Assembly: GCF_964204865.1 (NCBI RefSeq)
Contig: NC_135263.1
Coordinates: forward strand, 2,854,501 to 2,918,500
Reading direction: 5' to 3'
Length of the DNA stretch: 64,000 nt
From: Styela clava
Lineage: Eukaryota; Chordata; Ascidiacea; Stolidobranchia; Styelidae
In this document: piece by piece, positions 12,077-24,133 of the stretch
Layout of the letters: each line of letters opens with the position of its first letter
Position numbering within the stretch: position 1 is the first letter of the stretch
Made by a program: the position numbers and the translations under genes
The notes under the pieces: generated by a model
The model's database searches: none
What the model was told of the DNA's origin: nothing
What the model saw: only the letters and a program-made list of their open reading frames with translations

Positions 12077-12863
12077 GTAAAACGTATTATTGAACGTTTC
12101 TATTTTATTAGATTAAAAACTTGCTCTTGTAGTCGGAATCAAAGCGGTAAACTGCTATATTTTATATCGTAATGGAATGTTCAATCAATCCTAGATCTCG
12201 AAGCTGCAAAACAGCCCCAAACATCAAACAAATCTTGTCGACATTTACTTATTGTTTGAAAAATAACATTGACCCCCACGATCTTCGCGTGCAACATATC
12301 TTAAAAGATCGAAAAAGAATTGTAATATGGGTTAGATTGGTAAATAGGTAATTTTATGACTGCAATAATTTAAGTGGGGCCCTGGACGCAATGGTTTTGT
12401 GAGACCCAACGCTGCGGCCTAAGTATGTTTGTTCATTTTCTCGTCCCGAGTCCCAGTCACACAAAGGCCATCCCAATATTAGATTTTGGAGGATTAATAT
12501 GGTACCAAACGCATGCTTGTAAAGAGCCTTGTTTAAAAACACAAACAATTTTCAATATACTCAGAACGATTCTATTTCATCCATATCACATGGCGGCCTA
12601 TAACATAACCTACGCATCAGACCAAACTGTGTCCCAATAAACTGGGCAGGCAATGTAGAGCCAGAAAGATTCCGCTCCTACCGAACTGTAGTAGCTCATT
12701 ACTTACCAGTGGATACTGGTATGTTCAGACCAACGTTCATAGGGGAAGGTGTAAAGAATTAATGCAAGTTTATTATATTTCGAAATTTTAGGTCAGGAAA
12801 GAATAGCCCCTGGATATAATGGTAGATATGTAGTAAATTTAAATCTAATATGAGTTGAAATTA
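12077..12863. other. Intergenic or intronic, no gene recognised
   Basis: This lies between converging plus- and minus-strand genes. A perfect minus-strand donor (CACTG|GTAAGTAATG, near 12700) has no supported exon before it. A phrase near 12375-12420 (ggggccctggacgcaatgg) is GC-richer than the flanks and may be repeat-derived. Confidence 0.35.
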
Positions 12864-15800
12864 CTACTCACTGTTTTCTGCAACTCCATCAATTTCTTTG
12901 TCTGCCTTGTTCTCCAGAGGGTTAGCGCCGACTATAAAATATAATATATCATATGTTTTCATTTTGCAATTAAAGGTTTGTATGATAAATGATGATATAT
13001 AAACAAATAATGCGATTTTATTCAAAAATGTATTTTTCCTGCTTTGTTTGGAATAGAATATGGAGTTTCAATTGAAAAAAATGCAATGTGAAAAAAATTG
13101 TAACTATTTTTACCCGATGCCATTATAATTCTATTTTTATAATATTAGATGATCAACATTTTCATATGTAAATATTTTCTCCAAAGAGATATTTTTGGGT
13201 TTTTGTTTCAATAAAATAATGCATTCCAAGTGAATAAAAAATGGAGTGTGAAAAAATGCTATAACCTTATTTGAATTATTTATTTGAATATTCACTGATA
13301 ATACAGACTATGTCTAATAAGCATATTTTACCCACCTCCAATCCGTGTTTCGAACATATCGGTAATTTCATCAACTTCAAGATTAGTTTTCTGACGCTTT
13401 TCAGCAGTTGCAGTCTGAAAATATAGTAAATCTGTTCTAAGTTGATAGATTTGCGTATATGAGAGTTTTTTGTCATAAAAACGTAATAACATTTTTCTTC
13501 ATTAAGTTAAGAGAACTATTTGGGCAAATAACTCACACTTTCAGTTTCAGCACGCCGATTTCGGCTCCTTTTGCTTCCAGGTTTCACTAGTTGCCAGGCC
13601 ATACCTACATTCAACTTAACGACTTCTTGGGTAAAACTGGTTTTTGTCCTTGTATCGCTATTGAAAAGGTGTTCGATTGTATTTTTGAACATGAGCTGGA
13701 AAAAACATTGGTTTGTCAGCCAATCGCATGTGGATGAACTTTTAAACTATTTGGTTGTGAATTAATCAGAGGAATAAAACACAAAAATAATTAAATTTGA
13801 TTCAAACTTACAAAATGAAAGCTAACTAATTTTGCCACTGTTTACTGAATTTCAAAGCGGTCAATAATTGGAAGAATATAACAGTCTGGTTTCGTCTCTC
13901 GTGGTGTATTTGATTTCATAACAGAAATGATTGTTTGCTTAGTCAGAAAATTTCTAACAACTAAAATATACCTTTATTTGCCATGCAAAATTATAGTACA
14001 GCCAACATAGACTAAAGCGAGCATTCGTTCGAACCAGGCAGAGGTTTCAGTTTTGCAATTATATAAAGTCTTTTTTTTCCATTTCGAACTATCCATATTG
14101 TTTTAATATCTAACAGTCAGAATAAAGCAAAGCGATCTCATCGGTGCGAGGATATACCTCTAGCTACTTCAGTTACTTACCTCAAAGTGACTGCATTTTG
14201 TCACGTCGATGTCTCCAACGAACGAGAACCATTCAATTTGCAAATTTCTCTTATACTGAAACATAAAACATATAGGTAATATTTCATTTTAAATGGCGGT
14301 TTGTGAGCAACGTATAGAATAGACAACAGGCACTATTCACTAGACATTTAAAACCCAACTGCTGGATTGAAGACCGGCGTTTAACATTGTACGCATTTAT
14401 TAGTTTCAGCAAATTGCTCGACAATGTAAATAATAAAATAGAAAACACTTTGGTATTGTTATCTTACAAATATCCAATATCTACGAGAAAAATTCTGTTG
14501 TTCTAATCACATCGTTTTGACGAGTGCGCGGCAAAAAGCGTTTAAATCATGAGCTATCGTTGGTATATATTTCAAAATAACCGTAAGTCAGGTTAAAGTA
14601 CAATCGTGTGACATTTTAGGCGTTGATTATCTTACTATGGATTATCACTGAATTTAGTTCACAAGCTACACCAGAAACATTCATAGATCACATACTACAC
14701 CAGTACATAAAATTGTTTCCACCTTGCTAGTGACTAATTGTAACAAATCGCAAAATATAGGATACGTTTTGCTTACCCATTTATTTCCTTTTTCTGCTGC
14801 TTTTTTCAGAGTTTTATAATTTTCTTCAGTGAGTGATGCTTCTTCCGTTCTTTTGCAGTTCGACATATTAAAGTGCTTCTCTATTTTTCTTTTCCTCAAA
14901 ATTTCTGCAATGTATTCTAGCAAATGTTCATTCAAAACCGCGCCACTTAAGTTTAGTGTTTGCAATTCCAACTAAAAAATGAAATTGTAAAGATCAGCAT
15001 TTGGAGTTTCAGTTGACGGTTTTGAAGAAAATTGGGAAACAACGCTTCTTGGAATGACAAAATTAGAAATTAAATTTGATTCTCGGTTTGTTTGCTAATT
15101 TGCCAAAATGTTATCTTGGGTGATCTTGCTTAACAATAAAAGCAGATCTACAACTAATAGAAATATATCATATTAAAAATAGCCTTGTTTGGGTGTCTTT
15201 TGAGTGATAAAATTTTTTCGATCCCTCAAGTACTCTCGCTTATTAAAGAATCCTAGTGCTATTTTCACGACAGCTGTGGCGCAGACTGCTTCAATCCACG
15301 TGTCATAGACATAGTGTCCGTAAAACAGGTGATTTTTGGGGCATCAGTGGTATCTTGCGAAAATAGTATTAAATATTATTGGTAGGCCAAAGAAGCAAAC
15401 AGATTGTAACTACTACTTGAGCGAACTATTTGAAAAATTTATTATTTCTTAAAATTGTATTAGTTTAATCGACTTACGTCTTCAGTTTTATTAATTACTT
15501 CTAACAACCTTTCGGCGTTCACGGCATCCATGTCGTCGGGGAATACAAGCGAACGCACGATACCGCTATACATGAGTTCAATCAGGACTAAAATACATTC
15601 ATCGTCGTACTTGTTCCAGTGCAAATTTAGATGAATTTTCTGAACCAAAATTCATTGCGTATTCACTCAAGAAGAAACTAAGACTTGATACATTGAGTTT
15701 TGAAAAACATTCAGTTATATATTATTAGCACGGTTTTACAGCTTATGACAGCGTGGCCCAATACAAAATTCAATTATGTTTCCATATTGCCATTAAATTC

Positions 15801-16163
15801 TTGCGGGAGATGAGATTTACTCGAAATGAACTAAACCGCGGATTGCATTTATTTATTTGAAAATATGATGTAAAAAACATCAGAATATTATCAGAAATAT
15901 AAAAAAAACATTACCTTAGAAACTTTATTTCTTCTTAGTACTTCAAGTACTTCACTCGTGTCCTTGGCCATCGAAAAGCACCCAATTAAAATTATTTGCT
16001 CTAATTTTGATTCACTAATAACCGATTTTAATTTTTCCAACCCATTTGGTGGCGGGGCATGCTGGAGATGAATGATACGGCCGCATTGTGAAGGAATGAA
16101 AATTGTCATCAACTCTTCCCAGCTGAATACGTTTTGAACTTTTGAGCGTTTCAAAAACGGCAT
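12864..16163 (-). CDS. Leucine-rich-repeat protein, NLR-like C-terminal part
   Basis: Seven exons join in phase on the minus strand: 16163-15915, 15639-15478, 14971-14777, 14255-14181, 13695-13537, 13414-13336 and 12931-12864. Introns are GT-AG; the first five exons are phase 0 and the sixth ends in phase 1. About 329 residues are encoded. The first three exons carry ribonuclease-inhibitor-type LRRs, one or two per exon (LEQIILIGC, IHLNLHW, LQTLNLSGAVLNEHLLEYI). The opening stretch VFSWEELMTIF resembles the segment just before the LRRs of animal NLRs. No NACHT domain was found upstream. The first exon could be internal, since an AG acceptor lies 6 nt before its ATG, so the N-terminus may be missing. 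The last exons are Arg/Lys- and Glu-rich (GSKRSRNRRAETES, EKRQKTNLEVDEITDMF), unusual for an NLR tail and possibly an adaptor or nuclear-localised tail. The final exon ends at TAG (12864-12866), though a GTGAGT donor overlaps it, so more exons are possible. By family knowledge it may be a cytosolic sensor or LRR scaffold. Confidence 0.72.
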
Positions 16164-16684
16164 TTTTTTCTAAATAACTAAATAACACTTTTATATGATG
16201 TTTTCAAAATCTGCAATAAAAAGGAAAAAAAGTAATCAATTGAAATAAATCAATAAAATAATGAACTAAAACATCAAACGTTTCGTACACGTTGTAATAC
16301 ATCTCTATGATATGTACGTTAAGAAAGTGTATAATTTAAAACTCAGGTCAGGTATAGAATTGTTCCCAACTGCGCCTTTCATTGAGCATTAATTATATTG
16401 GGGGTGCTGATGGATTTGAAAATTTCTGGACTTTACTTTGTCATTTGTCTTTCTAAATCAAAACCTAAATTTCAAATTCTCAATACTGAACTATAATTGG
16501 CCCACCAGAAGTATTCGTACCAATGCGGGGATCAGTAAGGCAAAGTATCCTATGGGAAAATTCCCCGGTAAAAATACTATGGGAGCACCCGTAAAATTTG
16601 ACACATCTTCACTGCATGAACATGACTAGCATAATAAGTGTTTAGTTACAACTAATGCTCTCTGTATTTTACAATTTACATCAT
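16164..16684. other. Upstream of the LRR gene, nothing recognised
   Basis: No NACHT-like exon, promoter element or transposon end could be identified here. A Gly/Lys-rich plus-strand frame (16520-16629) has no supporting splice sites. Confidence 0.4.
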
Positions 16685-18650
16685 TCAATATATATTCATG
16701 CTCTTGCATGAATATATATCTCGATATAAATCTAGGGTCCCAATACCCCATATACATAAGACCTGATTTGACACCGAAGCATTACCAATGCTACACCTAG
16801 GGCAATATTCGGGGAAGTACCGGGTTGTAACTCGAAGGACAGTTTCGGTAGTCAAAAAAAAATCAAAAGACTATTAGGTAATCACGTTTACAGCATACTG
16901 CCCAAAACATGATTTGAAATGTATGTGTATCGTATGTGGATATGGAATAACATTGGTCTTTTCACTCCATAATTGCAATTTTAATCCCCGCATAGGCAAT
17001 TCACATCGATTCACATTTTGAGATATATATTTCATACAAATATATTGCTCCAAATTTTATCATAAATCATTCCAAAACGGGAATAAATTGTTCGTCAAAA
17101 ATTGTTAATTAATGATCACAAAAATAATATTAAAATACTCGAATAAAGCCCGCCAAATATTCCAACTTTTCAGTGACCCAGTACACATGAAGCTATTTTA
17201 TAAAGAAACAAGCAAATGATAATTAGCGGATGTTCTGGACTTTGGACAAAATCGTTGAGGTTACTGTGGTTTTATCCGTGAGTAACCCGAAATTTGACAA
17301 ACGTGGCGTGATATTGTGTTTAATCTAGAACAAACAAAAACTGCGACACTATTATAAAAATGATTATCTTACTAACATCTCATTGTATTAATGAAATTCA
17401 TACCAGCAGAATAAATGATTGCATAAGACACACAACTCTTTATGCGTATGAAAAGTTCCTTTGTTTGAAATTATGGTGTGAATCACAATATGACAAATAT
17501 ATAAAAATTGTATGTATCCTCGTTATTGAAAACCCAAAACAACTTAAGTAAAAGGATTTCTATTTAAATTTCCATGACGGTTTCACACATATATCAATTG
17601 GTTGTAATTCTTTAAATAATCTTATCAGATACTTTCTGTCTTAACATTTAGCTATGGCGCAAACCAATATAAATATTTCCATTCACGGGAAACGAGCAAT
17701 TGGTGTTGCATAGGCATGGCGACGATGTGCCGGGTAAAAAGTTTGCAAAATATGAGCAGTATTTGGATCACTTATGAGTTTTACCGACTGCGGCAAGGTT
17801 TTCTCGAAAATTTTTGCGGCCCTTTAATCTTTCAATCTTGGACCACCCTTGCATAGAATATATATATATATATAGTACGCCTGAAATTTAAATATTTACT
17901 AAATTACTACACAATTTTTTATCAAAAGTCCAAACATTCCACACAAAATATAACAAAAAGTTTGCCGTATCACAAAGTTTCTCTAGCACGCTGTTAATTA
18001 AAACGCAATGACTTCTCAACTTCTGTTAAATCTTTTGGCTTCTATCTTCACAACTAAAAGCATGAAAATACCTATTCAGCTTCAATAAAAACATTTAAAA
18101 TTACTGAACCGAAATTTAGAATTTTTACCTGATATAGACAAACAATGATACCAAATCCCAATGTCGAAAAATTATTATCTGTGATGTATAAACGCCTTCA
18201 CCCCAAACAAATAACATAACAAGCAGCCATACTATTTACGGGAGACCAAATCGTACAGCTAAATGAAACATTATTTTTGGTCACCGCTAAACATTTTTGA
18301 ATATATCTGTTATTCGATCGCATCATTTCCGTTGTATTCATTATTGACCAACACTTCTTCTTGTTTTCAATATTTTTTTAAAGTAATCCCAGTTGTTGTC
18401 AATATATTTGCTAAAGTCAATCGACTCCTAGCTGCTCTCGTATTTGTGTGAATAAATCTTTACTAGTGCACCACGTGCTATTATCTATGATTTATGCTTG
18501 AATGTATTCCCCCCAAATCCGACACCAACTATTTACAAAACACTATAATGCTTGTTACTACAGTATTATATGGAACTAAACATACTCATTTGAAGCAGAG
18601 GATTTAAAGCTAAGCAAACATTTGCATTGTAGCATAGAGCCGATTGATTT
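16685..18650. repeat. Diverged ancestral copy of the tandem-duplicated unit
   Basis: Blocks at 16685-17200 match 19850-20370 and 24778-25300 (gctcttgcatgaa, gtaccgggttgtaa, catactgccca, cttttcagtgac). 17930-18060 matches 20840-20960, and 18490-18660 matches 22250-22350 (ttaccttatagcattgagcc). Order and orientation are conserved. Identity by eye is far lower than between the two recent copies, so this is an older duplicate. A short block at 17220-17330 (tgttctggactttggac) recurs at 30500-30600. No protein-coding exon is supported. Confidence 0.7.
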
Positions 18651-18949
18651 TATTACGTAGGCGTCGCCTCACTTCTCAATACTGTGTCTAGTATTGCGAA
18701 AATGAATGAAAAAACATGTGACATGTTATATCATACGTCATTTGGTCACTACGCGGTTATCTCTTTTATGTCTTTTATCAATTACCACAACTGTCAGCTT
18801 ATTCACTCTGTTATAATATGTTTGTAAAAAGATTGTATTAGTATATACTGCTAGATCAATTTGTAGTTTATTATTGTAGTGCGTGTCATTTTTTTTACTT
18901 ATCACAGTGCACATTTTCACCAGCATATGATATACATCGGTGAATTGGC

Positions 18950-19180
18950 TGTACCCCCGTAGTATCAAGATGGGGGCCACCGGAACGTAGAATGTGTACC
19001 AGGTTAGAGGTAGGCCATAATTTTATTCTAATTTTTCTTATTTTGATTCTATTACGAGTTTGAGGACTAGCCGAGTGACTCCCGTAGTATTTGTACCTGA
19101 AATTATGGCCTAACCCTAACCTGGTACACATACTACGCTCCGGTGTCCGCCATCTTGGTTCACATACTGCGGAAGTACCG
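18950..19180. mobile_element. Palindromic MITE, copy 3 (full)
   Basis: A 231-bp near-palindrome with arms gtacccccgtagt ... gaagtacc, flanked on both sides by the 8-mer gaattggc. The left arm has lost about 13 bp (gtatcaagatggggg). Its paralogue in copy 2 is at 23899-24133. Confidence 0.85.
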
Positions 19181-21646
19181 AATTGGCAGCTGTAAAGTTC
19201 AAGCCAGTACTCAAATCAATCTATCCTTCCAACGAAAACTTTAGGTTTAAGTTTGTTATGTTAATATATATAAATGGACTTGCGGATATAAGGACATTAT
19301 GATACAGGTGTGGAAGGTCAAACATTATCATATCTGCATAAAATAATATACATTTTACTGCATTTCTTGGCGAGCGAGATGTCGATTTGATGTCTTAATA
19401 CTTCTCTTTCAATTCTGACTACCCAAACTGTCCTTCGATTTAAAACCCGGTATGATCAGTTCGCAAATATGGCTAGCACGAGTGGCAAATATATCTTCAA
19501 AATATTCTTATATCTGACCACCATAAAGTGTTAAAAACGAAATGAAAACTTGCCTTTCCATTATGTTCAACAGTTCCCAACGCAACTAAATTTAATGATT
19601 GTAGAATAACTTGTGTTTAATATCCTCGGCCATGTTGGTAATATAATTGATATCAATATTTTTGCAATAAAAACTAAAATATACTGCAACACATGACTAT
19701 GTATGATCTAAGGTTCAGTTATCAATTACTCATCTTTTCATTCTACAAGAATAAATATGTATACTAAACTGTGGCATATATTTTCTACATAAAAAAGCAT
19801 AAACGCTTAAAAATGGTAAGGTACAACTGATGATCCTTTTATTTTACATCATTAAATATACATTCAGGCTCTTGCATGAACCTAAATTTCAATAAATATC
19901 TAGAGTCCACAAATCTATCTGAACGTGAGACCTGATTGGAAGCCGAGGTAGTATTTGACAATGTTGCACCAAGGACGATATTCGGTAAAGTACCGGGTTG
20001 TAATTCGAAGGTAAGTTTTGATAGTCAGAATTACGACATACTGCCCAAGAAATGAAGTGTATTGTGTTTATTGTATGTGGATATGAAATCATGTTAGGCT
20101 TTCTACGCCAGTGTTACGATTTTATCACCGTATCTCGATTCACATTTTTGGGATTACTTTACAAAAATATAATGCTAGAAATTAGGTATTTCAGTTACGC
20201 AAGTCCATTTTGCAGTCTCAGTTTTTAGAACAGTTTAAGATCTTATCAAAAATGGAAAAAATGTGCGGCAAAGCATTGTTGACAATCAATATAATAATGC
20301 ATCAATATATTCAAAATACTGGAATAAAGTTCATCAATTATTCCACTTTTTCAGTGACTACACACACATAAAGCTGTTTTACAGCGGAAAAAGCTAAAAC
20401 GGGGTCTGCCACAACTCAATTATTGAAAAATCTTAGCAGATATTTTCAGATTTAACAATTGCCGATTGCACTAACACATATAGATATTTATATTTACATG
20501 AAATGAAAAATTTTATGGCATTTGCATTTTTAGCGATAATAACAACGACGATTTCTGTCCAATGCAATGCAGATTATTTCCAATAGATTAGCGTAGTTCT
20601 CGCATAACCTTCTTTTCTCAGGGCTCAGATAGATTTCACTCTAGGTATTTTCAAGAAACAAAACATCACATTGTTTTGTGACCAATGCATCGTGTGAAAA
20701 GCCGCACCAAATGCGTTCGCAAAAAATGATCAGATATTGAGTGCGTTTTATATTTATTTTATCAGTTATTCAGTCATCTCATTACAGGATAAACTACGCT
20801 TATAACTTTAAGGTTTACGAAATTACTCACAATATTTTATCAAGTGTGCAAACATTCAACACAGGAGGACTTTTCTGTATTACACTACATCTTTAATATA
20901 TATAGTAAAAAATGATTGGTAAAACGTAATGCTTTTCAAACTTCTGTGAGAAATTTTGACTTCAATTATTACAATAATACTCCAGCTTTTAAAAAAAATG
21001 CTAAACTGCAAAACCCTGATTTAAGATGTAGAATGTTTACTTTGTGTATCTTTGTGTTGCAAGTTACCTTTCAAAAGAAGAGACTAAGATACTACCCACT
21101 TTACTCTATTTTGGAAGCTGGATTTCTGCTTTACACAGATTATTTAGGATTTTTACGTGGGGAACAATTGTACAAAAAAAGCGCTATATGGGAGTATTTA
21201 ATATATAATGTTAACTACATTCATTATTAGAGCTTCGTTCAAAGCTCCAACGTACTAATTATATAAAGTAAGAACGTAATAATTGCGTGCCGAATCGCGG
21301 AAGAATTTACGTCGTCTACTGTCGGATCTAAAAGGCTTTAACTGTCGCCACCACTCAATTACCACAAATCTTGGACAAATACACTTTGATGGGTATGATA
21401 TTTGATGGAATATTTCTCTGGCTTCGATGAAATCATGCAAACCCCTACTCCGAAACACTGGATCAAGCTTTGGAATTGTTACTCAATATAGCCATGAGCA
21501 ACGATACCGAATGCCGATTATGACTTATTTTTATATGTGATGTCTTACACGATGTCATCTCAAACAAGTCGCTAAACAAACAGCCACTGGTGAATAATGG
21601 AATGCTAATGGAATACCATCATATCCTCTGTATCTATTAAAAACTG

Positions 21647-21881
21647 GGTACTCACGAGGTATGTGAACCAAGATAGCGACACCGGAACGTAGTATGTGTA
21701 CCAGGTTAGGGTTGGGCCATAATTTCAGGTACAAATACTACGGGAGTCACTTGGCTAGTCCCCGAACTCGTAATAGAACTAAAATGAGAAAAATTGGAAT
21801 AAAATTATGGCCTAATCTAGTACGCATATTACGTTCTCGTTCTGCTGCCCGCCATCTTGGTTCACATACTTCGGGAGTACC
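21647..21881. mobile_element. Palindromic MITE, copy 4 (full)
   Basis: Arms ggtactcacgaggtatgtg and cacatacttcgggagtacc flank the shared core (cgaactcgtaatagaac). Flanks aaaactg and gaaactg fit a 7-8 bp TSD. Its duplicate is at 28421-28650. Confidence 0.85.
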
Positions 21882-21992
21882 GAAACTGAAAGTTCTTCTC
21901 GTAATGATCTCAACTTGCTTCTTATTATTTTGCTAAAGTCAGCTAACATATAGGTGCTCTAGTCTCTGCATGGAAATGCAATTTGCTAGCAT

Positions 21993-22080
21993 AATGGTAC
22001 TCCCGTAGTGTGTGTACCAGGTTAGGGTTAAACTATAATTTTATTCCTATTTTACCTATTTTAGTTCTATTTCGGAGGCA
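21993..22080. mobile_element. Palindromic MITE, copy 5 (left part only)
   Basis: Starts ggtactcccgtagtgtgtg and runs to ttagttctatttcgga. The gatggcgg segment of the arm is deleted and the right arm is absent. Its duplicate is at 28765-28852. Confidence 0.75.
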
Positions 22081-23898
22081 GTCTGTTTAGCCAAGTGAAT
22101 AAACCCCTGCCCATAGGTTTCAGTCCCTTTACACAACTTGATGTAATGTAAGCGAACAAAATTAATTACTTCCATATTGGCACACACACTTCTGGAGTGC
22201 CAGCATGTTACCCATACCTGAGCTCTATAAAACAATTTCTATCCCCCAAAATCCTTCATATTCAACTGCTTACAAGAATTTGAAGAAGAGGAAGTAGAAC
22301 TGAACAAACATTTTACCTTATAGCATTGAGCCAATCAAAATCAATTTAAGCATTGACGTAGGTGATGCTGATTCAGCGAGTCTGGCAGTTGTATGCGAAA
22401 GCTCATGTATGATAATCTGTTAGCGAACAGGCTATCGTGCATGGTTGATATATTTTTCTAATAACTTTCCTGCTTTTCGCTATGTTTTGGTTGAACAAAT
22501 CCTTACATGCCAATCAGTTTACGCAATTAACCCAGTCTTGCCCCTCTTCATGAACACTTTCTGTACGGTCATTTAAATTTATACCCATCAACCACTTGGC
22601 CCCAAAACTTTAGTCGTGGCCTCCTCGAAGCGTATGCTAGAATTCTATTAGCCGAAATGACGCTAAAGAGCACTTATCCAATGATTTTAAATATGCAATG
22701 ATTCTTACTACTAACGCTTAACCTTGTTTTTGTGTCTAGTAAAGCGTCAAGCACTAACTATAACTGATTATTTTTAACTTGAGCGTTTTCAATTTTTTTG
22801 AACTAAACAATACCACAACAATAGAGTAAAATGGTTACCGAGAAATTCCCAATAGCATTGCAGAATTTACAAACTTAACAATTCAGTTGGCAATTTTGAT
22901 GTCGTCACGCTCTAATTATTACTGCACAAAAGCTTTGTAATGCCAGAAAAGCAATCACTTTCTATGATAGTAGGCGCGACAATGCAATGTGCGTCGTTAC
23001 AGCTAAGTTCTATTCCCACAATTTTACCGCCCAACTCACCATGCATGCACGCCAAGCATGGCCGAGTGAAACTCACAAATCCTAAAACATTACGGGGCCA
23101 AAGATGAATAAATATATGCTTAGCTAATACAAAGTTATTAGAAGGGAGTTATTGGCTGCCATTCCTTATATGGATTATAAGTGATTATACAAGTTTTTCA
23201 ATATTATGACTCACAACCTTCAAGTCTGATGCTGTTCTTACAACTGCCATATTCGAACGACTTAAAACTGACTTGCTCGCTTATTACAATTTCTTTATAA
23301 CGTCATTTAAACTCCTAATATACGATAACAATATTTGTGTTCGATGGCCTTGTCTCATATGTTCGCGTCAAAAACTTGTTAATGTGGATCTCAACATTGA
23401 TTCAAAATGCACTTTAGCGTCATGTAAACGTATTATACGTGGTGAATCACGATTAAGCGTAAAACTTAATAATAGAGAATATAAAGCATGCAATTCACAA
23501 TTTCTCCTGTAACAATTTATCTGTTTTTAAAAGGATAATTATCTGGTTTTTCTGTCATAGCTTTCCGCACTGACAATTCCAATTTCCTCATACCTTCCAT
23601 ATTTTATCCATATTCCATATTTTATCAATACTGTGTCTAGTATTGCGAAAATGAATGAAAAACATGTGAGATGTTATATCATACGTCATTTGGTCACTAC
23701 GCGGTTATCTCTCTTATGTCTTTTCTCAATTACCACAACTGTCAGCTTATTCACTCTGTTATAATATGTTTGTAAAAAGATTGTATTAGTATATACTGCT
23801 AGATCAATTTGTAGTTTATTATTGTAGTGTGTGTCATTTTTTTTATTTATCCCAGTACACATTTTCACCAGCATATGATATACATCGATGCATTGGCT

Positions 23899-24133
23899 GT
23901 ACCCCCGTAGTATGTGAACCAAGATGGGAGCCACCGGAACGTAGTATGTGTACCAGGTTGAAGGTAGGCCATAATTTTATCCTAATTTTTCTTATTTTGA
24001 TTCTATTACGAGTTTGAGGACTAGCCGAGTGACTCCCGTAGTATTTGTACCTGAAATTATGGCCTAACCCTAACCTGGTACACATACTACGCTCCGGTGT
24101 CCGCCATCTTGGTTCACGTACTGCGGAAGTACC
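23899..24133. mobile_element. Palindromic MITE, copy 6 (full)
   Basis: Paralogue of copy 3, with the left arm intact (gtgaaccaagatggg). Flanked on both sides by gcattggc, whereas copy 3 has gaattggc on both sides. Confidence 0.85.

Larger units (their letters stand above)
18676..23624. repeat. Tandem duplication, copy 1 (4949 bp)
   Basis: Begins tcaatactgtgtctagtatt and ends where the same phrase starts copy 2 at 23625. The left three fifths (to about 21390) match copy 2 almost base for base up to 26325; the rest (21405-23624) matches 28178-30345. It holds three palindromic MITEs, two of them complete. No recognisable gene: the short frames here are MITE arms or lack homologous coding constraint in copy 2. 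Confidence 0.88.

Noticed and set aside
12354..12640. Overlapping frames on both strands as a gene
   Set aside because: No consistent splice sites; the GC-rich phrase looks repeat-derived.
18738..18980. Duplicated 80-82 aa frames (18738-18980 and 23686-23934) as paralogous genes
   Set aside because: Similarity is due to the whole-unit DNA duplication; part of each frame lies in a MITE, and no splice or domain evidence supports them.
20916..21230. 104-aa plus-strand frame (partner at 25966) as a membrane protein
   Set aside because: The duplicate is frameshifted to 65 aa and the older copy near 18000 does not keep the frame, so there is no sign of constraint.
21694..21936. Recurring frames starting MCTRLGLGHNF at 18.9-19.1, 21.7, 23.8-24.1 and 28.5 kb as a gene family
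   Set aside because: They are translations of the palindromic MITE arms; start, end and frame follow the MITE, not a conserved protein.
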